A DNA stretch of 64,000 nt from Bugula neritina (lineage: Eukaryota; Bryozoa; Gymnolaemata; Cheilostomatida; Bugulidae): NCBI GenBank assembly GCA_964035545.1, contig OZ037765.1:10596698-10660697 (forward strand), written 5' to 3'. Below, one piece after another: positions 13,564-24,097 of the stretch; the stretch's first letter is position 1; each line of letters opens with the position of its first letter. The notes beneath the pieces were generated by a model. The model worked only from the letters and a program-made list of their open reading frames with translations. It had not been told where the DNA came from and did no database searches. The translations under genes were made by a program, and so were the position numbers.

Positions 13564-14007
13564 CAGGGTTGGGATCAACTACATATGAATGTAATTAATT
13601 ACAATTACATTTTAATATAATTAATTACAATTACAATTACTTTTGTTGTCACAGGAGACAAATTAAAGTTATATAATCTCATTTCTGGGGTCACACTACC
13701 AGGGGCAATTTTGACAACGGAAAACCTTCCTTGTTCTCAACAGTAACGATTAGGGTGATAAATATGACATTAAATTAATCTGAACTTTTTATTAAACAGT
13801 AGACAAGGCAGCAAAAATATAAATTTTATAAGATTTAAAAATTTGAAGTAATTGTTATGTAATTATAAAGTAATTGTAAAATCCAATTACATTAGCAATG
13901 TAATTAATTACAATTACATTTTTATACATCATTACAAATTACATTCAATTACTTGAAAAAATGTAATTAATTACAACCAATTACAAATTACAATTACCCC
14001 AACCCTG
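13564..14007. mobile_element. hAT-like MITE with CAGGGTTGGG termini
   Basis: A 444-bp non-coding element begins CAGGGTTGGG and ends CCCCAACCCTG. Inside each end lie mirrored GTAATTAATTACAATTAC stretches. CAGGG-type inverted termini rich in TAATTACAATTAC are typical of non-autonomous hAT elements. hAT insertions make 8-bp target duplications; here ATAGCTGC precedes the element and TTAGCTGC lies 2 bp after its end, a 7/8 match consistent with an old insertion. No transposase is present. It lies in a GRAMD1 intron. Confidence 0.7.
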
Positions 14008-14109
14008 AATTAGCTGCACCACTTCATATTCACTCAGAAGTATTGTTCTCATCAGGAAGAAAAGTTTTAGCTTCCCTTACTAAATAGAATACCTAAATAC
14101 AACTACAAG

Positions 14110-14195
14110 AAAGGGGGTAACATGGGGGTGGGGGTGATATAGAGTGAGTGATATGACATGATATGGGATGGGGTGATAGAGGGTGGGGGTGATGA
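14110..14195 (+). repeat. G-rich purine tract
   Basis: Runs of four to five G alternate with GATA/TGAT-like words (GGGGGTAAC, GGGGGTGGGGGTG, GGATGGGGTG, GGGTGGGGGTG). In an AT-rich intron this is a marked strand-asymmetric block that could form G-quadruplex structure. No gene is associated. Confidence 0.6.
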
Positions 14196-16782
14196 GGTAT
14201 TTAAACTATCGAGATAAACTAATGCTTTGTAACGAGGCACTTATAAAATATAAGACGTAATAGAAACTTCGAAACCTGCAGGTTACCATAACATAGTACT
14301 GTAAATATTTTATATTCAAGTAGATATACTGCCTTATCTCTTGTCCAAACAATTTAATATATATATAACTCCAGATGAAAGGAGAGGTAAAATATTAAAT
14401 CAACAATTGATTATAAATATGAAAACACTGAACGTTATTTAGCAAAATTGTTATCAAGAAGCTAAGCATAGCTTATATAGAGAAGGAAGAACTGCACAAT
14501 CTTAAGAAAATAGCTTTGGAATTTCTAGGAATTTTCCAGTGATCAAAAGGATGAGTTATACCTGGAGCAGGTTTCAGCCAGCAAGTTAAGTGATTACACA
14601 TCTTAATATTAAAAAGTAAAAGCATTTCACAATAAAATTACAGAGTAATTATATGCTGGAAATGGACCACCAAGGGCAATACAAGGGTAACACAACTCTT
14701 ATCTTTGATATATAGGGAGTGTAATTCAAGTGTAAAATATTTTCAAAGTGACATAACAACTTGGATAATAAAAGATAACAAATGCTTGCAATGGCACCAG
14801 TTAGCTATGAGCAAATATGCCAAACATCTTGTAAATTATGCTGCTTTAGATAAAGTCAGCAATAATTAGCATCAGTTCTATAGTGAGCCATCATACTGAA
14901 GCAATTCAAGACATGTATGCACAAAAGTTATTATAAAACTAATATGCTTGGCCATATTACCCTAAGTTGTATTTCGCCAGTAGCGAAGAATATGGGAACA
15001 ACTTTGTACTCTGTAAATGTAAAATGTCCGTGGTCTATAAGATTTATTTAAACAGCACTCCAGGAGTTGTCTGACTGATGACTGAGCTGGAATTACTGAG
15101 AGCAGCCTTGGCCAAAGCATTGACCCTCATTCTATTTACTGACGTAACTACTAGCAAGGTTAACAGCTATGCAATCATAAATGCTGCTATGTCATTTCAA
15201 AACCCACTTCATCAGCATGATGAAATGTACAACCCTTAGTCAGCATAAAACTCTTACCATGAGATGAAAACAAACATGAGTTTATTTAACATCACTAGAC
15301 TTCAAGTTTTTTTTTATAGCTGGAATATAATATAAGAAAAATTATACCATTAAAGCACTCATTACTAAAACTATTATTGATGATAAATGTATGCATACGA
15401 AACAATTACAATTTGTAAATCAAGCATGTTATTCAATAATTTTCTAGGTAAATTGCAGCAGTAAACAAAAATAAATTTCTGCAACGTAGCATGAAGTACT
15501 AAAACTAGGTGCAGTACTATTGCACTTTGCACGAACTACTTCACTCGGTTTGAATAGGATTGCAGTCATTATAATAATAGATGCCACTGATAGTAATTTA
15601 AAATAAAGCACTTCAAACTCTATTTCATTTAAATGCCAACAGCCTAGAGAGCTTATTATGTAAGTATAAGTGTTCAAAGTAATGGGGCATGAAGTATGCA
15701 TGGTAAAGAATGCATGGCGTGCACACTAGAAAAACCTATTACCTTGAGCAGCAGAAACAGCTAGTATTTCTAGTTAAGCAATTAACCTTCCACTATAACC
15801 AGTTAATAAGGCAAGGAATGTAAAATTACGGTTTGACCATGACCTTTACAGCAGTGATAAGATAAATGCTAGATTATGGTGCAAAGTGAAAACATTTTAA
15901 ATTATATATAAAATGTCTATGTACCAGTATTTACTTTATTAATAGTTTGATGAGCTACAATTGTTGCAAAGGTAAAGAAAAATTAATACAATTCTTCAGA
16001 ATTTTGATAAAAAACAATATATTAGCATTTTGATCCTATCTATGAAAACCCGATCTTGTAATAAACAAGTGAAAAGTGCTATCAGCTCAAATATAATATA
16101 ATATAATATCAATCGCTAATAAAGGTGGAAAGAAAAACTTATAGATTTCAATGAGAGTTTTACCAAATTTGTAGCAACTATAATCCACAAGTTGCAGTAC
16201 TTTTTGCAAAAAATCAATCAAACCTATAACATTAACAAGCTGCTCAATAACATTAACAGGTTTAAATGTTTTGGCAAGTGATATTTTCCTGGCCCTAGAA
16301 GCTTTGCACAACACAAACTCCTTTTAAGACTGAGTCTTTTTGACATAATGCTACAGCTTTCAAAGACCGCTATCAGTCTATACTCTATATGATGACAGTA
16401 GACAGTGAGGGGTGTGTAAGCTAACAGAGAAGGGAAGTTGTGAAATATAAACACACATTGCTATTTCACTACTGTTTATCAAGTAAGCACAAATAACATC
16501 AAATTGACTTTTTGTTCTGTTAAAATAATAGAAAGAATTTACGTTGTAAATAAATTGAGCAAGTAAAGTAAAGATTAAGCATAAGTGCATGTAATATTAC
16601 TTCCTAGCTTTAGTATAAATGCTCCAGTGTAGTAGCTGTTAGTAATTAACAATAAAGTTAAGCTGATCAGCTTCATGCATAACCCAACATATTTCTATAA
16701 CAGGCAGCAGCTAAGCGCCAGACAACAGGTTTCTTACTGAAAGGCCCGAGTGAGGCAGAAATATGAACTATAATTCACTTAC

Positions 16783-16811
16783 CGAGCAGGCATTTCAGCT
16801 GCGGAGGCCAT
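16783..16811 (-). CDS. Candidate GRAMD1 first exon (short ATG-containing exon with strong donor)
   Basis: On the minus strand an ATG begins MASAAEMPAR and is followed after 29 nt by CG|GTAAGTG, a near-consensus donor. It lies upstream of the other GRAMD1 exons on the same strand, so it is a plausible 5' exon. Its phase does not fit: splicing straight to 12418 reads CGC-AAG-TTA-TGA and stops. Either another exon lies between, or this is a 12-codon upstream ORF and the protein starts at the ATG in the 12418 exon. Assignment to GRAMD1 is inferred from position and strand only. Confidence 0.4.
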
Positions 16812-17690
16812 GTTTAACTACCAGTACCAGCTATATGCATGTGCCAACCTTCATCTTTCAAAACCTTATGATAACTAAAATAAAACACAATTGTGTGGTT
16901 GAGCTAAAAGCCTGTCACTGTTACCAGCATATTTAGTCAAGTACTAAATGAAGTATATATTCATATTTGTGTAAAGGTAACCAGCTTAAAAGGTTGCATG
17001 TTTACTGCTGAATGTGCTGGATATATATCACAATACCTGGTATGATTAAATTGATCAAGTATACATTTTTCCAGTACACCTGCCACTTATGCAGCTGTTT
17101 GAGATGATAAGTCTTTGGATATGTTATTAGTAACAGCACTTCATAAGAGTTTTGATGGGAATATTTAAAGTGAGTGTGCAGCCACTGAGGGTAATGCTGT
17201 TCAACAGTAGATAGTTAGTTATATTATTGATTACCTGTATTAAGCAGCAGCAGCCTATAGTCAACAACTAGCTATTGCTAATCACTTGAATTCTACTTAG
17301 TATACAAGTTGATTAAGCACTGCTTAAAAATCCAATATTTTCTAAAAAGCATTATAGCATAACTTGAGACCAAAAAGAAAACCATTACAACTAGGGCTTC
17401 ACAAAAAAATTTGAGAACACATTTATAAACATAAGTAAGCTAGGCTAAAAGGATCAATTTAGAATGGATAATAATAAAGTTTGGTTAGGGAGAGCGAGGT
17501 GAAACAATGATGATAATATAAGATTAGCAGAATAAGGTCTTTAGGATTCTAAAAACTATTATCAAAGTCTCAACATTAGTATCACACGTTATTGATTTTG
17601 AACTCACTCAAACCTGTTGAGAGAGCAACAGACTCTAGGTTACCCAAACTGGTTAGAGAAAATCAACTACTGAGCCAATGTTTGTTTACG
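16812..17690. other. Intergenic, nothing recognised
   Basis: AT-rich sequence upstream of the candidate GRAMD1 first exon. It would contain that gene's promoter if the exon is real. I see no core-promoter element or coding exon I can support. Confidence 0.4.
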
Positions 17691-18760
17691 CATGCTGCAA
17701 TAAAAATATAGAGTTGCATATGCGCAGGACCACGGGGATGGGGGGGGGGGTGAAAGGTGACCAAAGGTGACCATGGCGTTTGTGGATCTGAAAAAGGCAT
17801 ATGATCCTTAGAAAGCATGATACGGCACTGTTTGAGAAGCAGTGAGTGTTTGAGGCCAATACTGACATCATTAGGGATATGTATAAGGATGTTATTACCA
17901 GGGTTGCGAAAATCGTAGGTGAAAATGAAATTAAAAATGGGACTCCGTCAAGCTTCATTACTGAACCCATTATTGTTTGTAATTGTTATGTTTGTTTGTA
18001 ATTGGTGTATGTTGTTTACAGATGACCTGGTGTTGCGTGATGAGATAAAGGTTGAACTGGAAAAGAGGTTAGGAGGCTAGAGAAGACGACTACAGAGAAT
18101 GGAGCCTTAAAATTGGAGGCGTCAAAACAGAGTATCTCTTGCTCATGGGAAGTATGGGAGACATCAAGCTTGGAGAGTATAATGGCCCTGGGTACACTAG
18201 CTTGACCCAATGCACAGCTTTCAAATATCTTGGAGCAACTATTTACCAAGAGGGTTGTTGTAAAAGCAAGGTTGAGCTTGAATTAACAGGGCCTGGAACA
18301 ATTGGCGAGAACTGACAGGAGTCCCCAAAAAGTTAAAGTTACAATTTATCTACATAACACTAGTACATCTAAATAATGCTAATATGTTACATATTGTTAT
18401 ATAAAAATAAGACATGACCAGTTGGCTAGAAGGGTTGGAGTCTGTAAAATGAAAATGCTGAGAATGCTGGAAATTAGTTTGGAAGAGCATAGGACAAATT
18501 TAAACATCAGAACAAAGCATATGTAATAAATATAACAGAATTGATGAGGAAAAGAAGACTAGAGTGGTTTGAACATTAGTGCCGAAAAGATAAAAAGAAC
18601 GTAAAGAAGGTAAGTCAAAACATAGGTGGAAACTGGAAAGACACTACCGAGAAGGACCTTCAAGTTTGTGGCTTAAAGCAAGAAAATATCAGCATAGGAC
18701 CTGATGAAAATGTCTGGTGGCCTTGATATTCGGCAAGCATCCACTACTCGTTCAGGTGAG
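17690..18760 (+). pseudogene. Decayed RTE-like LINE reverse transcriptase fragment
   Basis: Pieces of a non-LTR reverse transcriptase appear in shifting frames. MAFVDLKKAYD (from 17774) is the palm A motif. MGLRQASLLNPLLFVIVM (about 17938-17991) is motif B. LFTDDLVL (about 18012) replaces the catalytic YADD box. Then come KTEYLLLMGS and FKYLGATIYQEG, and later LKM-like KMKMLRMLEISLEEHR and RRLEWFEH, typical of the C-terminus of RTE-type elements often annotated as craniofacial development protein 2-like. Stops and frameshifts are frequent, and YADD to FTDD plus truncation mean it is dead. No endonuclease domain or clear ends are seen. Confidence 0.85.
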
Positions 18761-19860
18761 AAATTGATGTTGCAAATTTACATTTATGAATGTACAATAA
18801 TAACTTAACTTATAATAAAGTGTTGTTATAATAGTTGCATTTGATATTTATTTACCAATTGGCATTACACACTCGTACTGATACTGTAATTGATGCTCAT
18901 TGTGTGTATTGGTATGAATATAATGATGATATTAACTCACGGTTGCTGACTTAAACTCATGTTTTACTTTGTTGAAATAAACCTTACTTTTAGACTTACT
19001 AAAATTTTTAGTAACGGCAACATTAACTTATGACTACCGTTGGAGAGTTATAATAATAATAATACTAATAGCCATAGTTATCATAACCATTACTAACATT
19101 TATTAGATTTAATAATTAAATCATTTTCTATATTAAAAATTATTAAAAAAGATAAATTTAGATCAAATTACCAATTAAATTCAGTATATCACTATGTAGT
19201 TGATACTCAAATTCTGGTGAGTATGGTAATATTAACTGGAATGCACAACTACAACTACTAAATAATGGTAGTACTACTTGAGTAATAGTCACGAATACTA
19301 ATACTAATAGTAATATTATAATCCGCATATCAATAATATTCTTATTTATAATGATATTTATATTGGTATAGTCGCAGCCATTGTAATAATATAAAATTTA
19401 ATCATAATGACAATCATATCCATATCAATATGAACTGATATTAATAATTTCAATTCAAACTGTTTCCTATTCAGAAAAGGAAACAATTTGAATTTCAATT
19501 AATATTATCATTGTGATTAAAAATTAAACATTAAATTCAATATTTCACTACAACTTATAAGCATTATGAATATCATTATAATCATTAATAACTAAATAAG
19601 ATAATTTATTATAAAAATGTATTAATAAAATTCAAATTAAGAAGTAACAACTATAACAAAAAGCAAAATTCAATAGTTATAGTCATAAGACACTCAAACT
19701 AATAGCCAATAGGGCTAAGAAAATATTTAATACTTGTAATATAAATAAATATAATCATTATCATACCTATAATCATAATGATGATAATATTCATATTGAT
19801 ATTCCATTTAATAATTATAATACTAATAACCATATATGATATATTCTGATTTAACTTTAT
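18760..19860. repeat. AT-rich degenerate short-period array
   Basis: Between the two LINE fragments lies non-coding sequence dominated by words such as TAATAATACTAATAG, TATCATAACCATTAC and ATTATAATACTAATAACC. The array is degenerate, so no exact unit length can be given. It directly abuts the 5' side of the CR1-like element. Confidence 0.6.
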
Positions 19861-22796
19861 AGCGACAGAGGGAATGACAGTGATTTTAGCGACGGGCAAG
19901 ATGAGGGGCTCTCACAAACTTACCCCACTCGACTGAATGTGAGTCAAAATAAGGCAACAATTCAAAAGAACCCCGAATCAAAGCAAAATGTGTTGCATGC
20001 CAAAATGAAGAATGCACCATCTTGGTTGGCAGTGGAAAAAACCAAAAAAAGCAAAAAGCTGATTTTAAGTGGATTGAATGTGACCTCTGTGCATTATGGT
20101 TCATAGCACTTGTCAGGATCTCAAGGTTTCAGAGGCAACTGCTATTGTCAAACTGGCCAGCAAGGGAGTCAAATGGTATTGCCCAGGATGCCAAAAAGGC
20201 TATACAAGGCCAATCACCATCTATCATACCTCAAATGTCCAAACTTAGCTGCCTGCAGCAAATGGTGGAAAAACTGAATGAAAAGGTGGATGAATACCAA
20301 CACCATACCACTGAACAAGTTCAATGCCTAAAAAAGTCCTGAGCCGAGAAACTAAAAAATGACCAACTGGCCAAAGATATGAAGCTCGCAGTGCAAGCTT
20401 GTACCTCTACCAAAGCTCTACTGACTGCAGAACTTCAGAAAAAAAAAGCTTGAAGAGCGTAAAAAAATGCCATTCTCTATGGTCTAAATGAACAAAAAAC
20501 TGCAATGGAAGATATTACCGAGCTGATGCAGAACTCCCTTTTTAAAAACTATGACAAACCACTAAAGGCATTTCGCCTTAGTCAAAAAGATGAAGGAAAA
20601 ACTCACCCTATCAAACTAACATTCAAGGACGAACAAGCAAAATGGAGCTTCCTCAAGAGAGTAAACCACCACTCGCGAGCTGATAAAATGTTTTGCAAAC
20701 TAGATGTTAACAAAGAGATACGAAATAGAGAATACCAGCTACGCGAGCAGATACGCAAGCTAAAGTCTGAAAATCAGGGTGAATATTGCATTAGAGACCT
20801 ATCTATCGAAAAGAAAAGTCTCTCGGGGAAACTGGGAGAAAATGAATCTTGTCACAACAAACGGACATTAAGCCTTTATGCTAACACTAGATCAGCAAAA
20901 GAAAAAACTACTGAAATCGCTGCCTTGACCAAAGACTTTGATATTATCTGCCTTACTGAGACCCATCTTGATGCCAACATATGTGACAGCTGCATTATAG
21001 AGACCCCTGGTCTGGATTTCTTTAGACATGACAGGAACATCCACGGTGGTGGGTTCCTAGTTGCTACAAAAAGTTTTTTGCAGGCTAGTAGCATAAACAT
21101 TGAGACATATGGTGAAGAAATGGTCATCATAAAACTTCCACCAAATCTTATTCTTTTACAAGCATCTGCGACACAAACGAAAGTGCCAACATCCACTTAC
21201 AAGTATTAAAATCAAAAACGGTAATATAACTACAGACAGTCTGGAATGCGCAGAAACTCTAAATAACGATTTTCGTAGCCAGTTTTGTGTTGATGAAGCC
21301 ATTACTGATCTCCCCCTTCTCCCTACCAATAGCAGGGCTCTTGAGATCAACCCTGAAGGAGTCAAGATATTAATTCATGATCTGAAGAACAATAAATCTC
21401 CAGGACTTGACCAGATACGAAAGTGTGAGCTTTTAATAGACCCTGGTATAGTAGCTCAATGTCTTACATGTCTTTCAGGCCTCAATAGACTCCGGAGTGC
21501 TCCCAGCACAATGGAGAACTGCCAATGTGACACCAGTCCACAAAAAAGGTGCCAAAGACGAGCCATCAAACTATTGCCCAATCTCTCTCACCAGCATCCC
21601 CTGTAAAATGTTAGAACACATTGTTCTACATTATCTAAACAAATTACTTGACAGCATGCTCTACAACAGACAGCATGGTTTCAGGAAAGGCTTAGGCTGT
21701 GAAACTCAGCTTTGTGCTTCCTACCACAACATAGCAAAATCTGTAGAGCATGGTCATGTTATTCATGGAGTAGTCCTTGATTTCCGTAAGTCCGTTGTAT
21801 TGATGGCATTAACCTAAGCATAGCAAATTGGATCCAAGGGTTCCTAACAAAAAGAAGTCAGAAAACTGCCATACGCGATGTATTATCATCAGATCTCCCT
21901 GTCTCCTCGAGGGTGCCACAGGGTTCGGTACTAGGGCCAACCTTGTTTCTTATATACATAAATGACCTACCACAAGTGATAACATGCTAAGTGAGTCTCT
22001 ATGCTGATGACACCCTGATTTATGCTGCTGTGAATAGCAATGAGGACAAGCAGCTTTTCCAGACATATATAGATGCTCTACATAAGTGGTCCATGAAATC
22101 GAAAAAATGCCTTTTAACACGGAAAAGTGTGAGGTGATCGTCTTTAGCAAAGCCCCAAAGGCATATCCAGTGTTTGACCCCAGCTATGCACTTGGTGGAA
22201 TTCCGCTCAAATGCAGACAAGAGATCAAATATCTTGGTATAATTCTGCAGTCCAACTTGAAATTTGAGCAACATATTACATCTAAGATCAAAAGTGCCTC
22301 CAAGGTCCTAGGTTGCATAAAACACTCGCTTTATGAAGCCCCTGCCAATAGCAAACTACTCGCATACACCAGTCTCTGCGGACCAATTCTAGAATACGGC
22401 GATACTCTTTGGGACCCAGCGGATTCAGCTAATATTGATGCCTTAGAGCAAGTACAGTCCCAAGCAATCAGATTAATTAACAATATCAAAGGAAGACAAG
22501 GCATCTCAGAAGCTCGAAATAAACTCAAACTACAACTTCTCAAAGACCAAAGAAAAACACATAGGTTGTCACTGTTAATGAGAATTCTCTCAGATGAATC
22601 TAAACACCAAACCTTAGCCTCAGCTTATGATGAACTGACTAAAAATAAAAACAAGTACACTATCACTATGTATACGCGAGCTGCACAGAGGGGTGAGCCA
22701 ATATCTATCTATGCTGCGAGCAAGGTCTATTTTAACAGTTTTCTCCCCCGCAGTGTGAGAGATCTGAAGCTAAGGTCAACTAACACACAACAATAA
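19860..22796 (+). mobile_element. Degraded CR1-like non-LTR retrotransposon (ORF1 PHD finger, endonuclease, reverse transcriptase)
   Basis: The element runs in sense order. ORF1 has a PHD-type zinc finger: CVACQNEECTIL and IECDLCALWF, then after a one-base shift HSTCQDLK and WYCPGC. A coiled-coil-like segment follows (MVEKLNEKVDEYQHH). ORF2 begins with the apurinic-type endonuclease (LSLYANTRSAKEK, DIICLTETHLD with the catalytic Glu, GGGFLVA). It then jumps, by an internal deletion near 21208, to the reverse transcriptase: [69 protein letters not shown], and YADD at 22000-22011. The open C-terminal 236 codons include IKYLGIILQS. A second deletion removes the palm start after VVLDFRKS near 21790. 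At least four frameshifts or stops make it inactive. PHD fingers in ORF1 are known in CR1-like elements. Precise termini and target duplication were not found. Confidence 0.9.
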
Positions 22797-23792
22797 ACAG
22801 CTATATGCTGCTATACTAACTCATACTGACATTTATCACTAACCAAAGAGGCGCTCCACGTTTGCACCATAACGGTGACATTGACTTTGAGTGTTCTATC
22901 GTCTACGAGGTGAGTTATTACTATTTGAAATATTATTATAATTATAAATAATAAAATATGATTTATTTTATATTATAAGTTTACAACTATTATTATTTAA
23001 TAATTTATAATTATCCGAATTAAGAATACTTTGATTTAAATTTTATTTTGTTGCTATTAGTATTAAAATTTTTATAACTTAATTTTATAATTTAAACTTA
23101 AGCCTAGCAGTAGCCCTAGTCTAGCCCTTTTAAGGCTTAGCTTTAACACGAACAGTAACTGTTAACTCTCGAGTTAAGCCTAAACGGGTAAGTCTAAGGC
23201 CAAGGGCTAAGACCAAGACAAAAACTAGAAGAGCAAGAACTAACTCTAAGACTAGAGTAAGAGCTAAAGTAGTTTTAGAAGTTAGAACAAAGCATAGGCA
23301 GCAACAGAATTCACGCATCAGAACCAAAATCAACATGTTATACAATACACTTTACCTATGGAGTTTATGAGTGTTATCATTACCATTATGATTATTACTT
23401 ACTAAATTACTGGGTTGCTAATTTTTACAGCGCAAATTTTCATTGAAACGGTGGCCGATTCTTGTTTAAGCGCACTTTGACGTATTTAGCCTCAATTTTG
23501 CGTGCGCACCAAATTAAAAATAAAATTTAAAAAATTTGCAAAAATTTTTTTTACAAATTTTTAAAATTTTATTTAAAATTAAAAACAGGTAACTCTAATA
23601 CTGGTTGTATACTTAAAAACTTTGCGGCTATTGAAACTTTATCAGAGCCCTTGATATTATAACCATAATAATAATGTTTAGGGACGCGAGAGTAAACCCG
23701 CTTTCTACCAAAGGGTTCAAAGTCCTACAATGATAATATCGTTCCAATGAACTCAAAAATATTAAGTCTATTCCAGCTCAGTGTATCGTTCT
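22797..23792. other. Gene-free interval with degenerate hexamer-like array
   Basis: After the LINE end the sequence is AT-rich, then from about 23100 to 23290 it becomes a GC-richer degenerate tandem of hexamer-like words (AGCCTA, GCAGTA, GCCCTA, CTAAGA, CTAAGG). A 71-codon minus-strand frame across this array (23130-23345) is low-complexity Leu/Val translation of the repeat and is not taken as a gene. Confidence 0.5.
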
Positions 23793-23971
23793 GTTGGTCC
23801 TGTTCGATTTGTTTTATAAGCAGCTTCAAGTTGGGGGTGAATGAGTGCAGCAGCTTATAGTTCTCAAGTTCAAACGGAAAGATACTGACTAAAAGTTGAA
23901 AAACTCGAAGCCTACACTCAATCACCCCTAACTCGCAGCTGCTTATAGAACGATTCGTGCTGCTCACCAAC
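23793..23971. repeat. Foldback (imperfect inverted repeat) element
   Basis: Arm 23811-23847 is the reverse complement of 23915-23951 with a handful of mismatches over 37 bp; the shared core is ATAAGCAGCT followed by GGGGTGAATGAGTG or close variants. Weaker complementarity extends outward to GTTGGT on both sides (about 23793 and 23971). The loop is 67 bp. It may be a small MITE; no coding sequence or target duplication is clear. Confidence 0.7.
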
Positions 23972-24097
23972 AAAAACCTTGACCTGGGGATTTTCCAAAA
24001 TGGTACACTAACTACACCAACTTAGACGTAAAGCTTAAAACCTATAAACTTTTGAAAAATACCAGCATACAGTTACGCTCACACTGGTTTTACATTT

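Larger units (their letters stand above)
12419..16782. other. GRAMD1 5' intron
   Basis: Mostly AT-rich intron between the candidate first exon and the 12418 exon. It contains a hAT-like MITE (13564-14007) and a G-rich tract (about 14110-14195). The phase mismatch of the flanking exons suggests a coding exon may be hidden here, but I could not find a convincing one. Short minus-strand open frames between 15.4 and 16.6 kb are low-complexity and unsupported. Confidence 0.5.

Noticed and set aside
20876-21196. Minus-strand 106-codon ORF
   Set aside because: It is antisense to the LINE endonuclease domain on the plus strand.
23130-23345. 71-codon minus-strand Leu/Val-rich ORF
   Set aside because: It translates a degenerate hexamer-like array and has no protein features.
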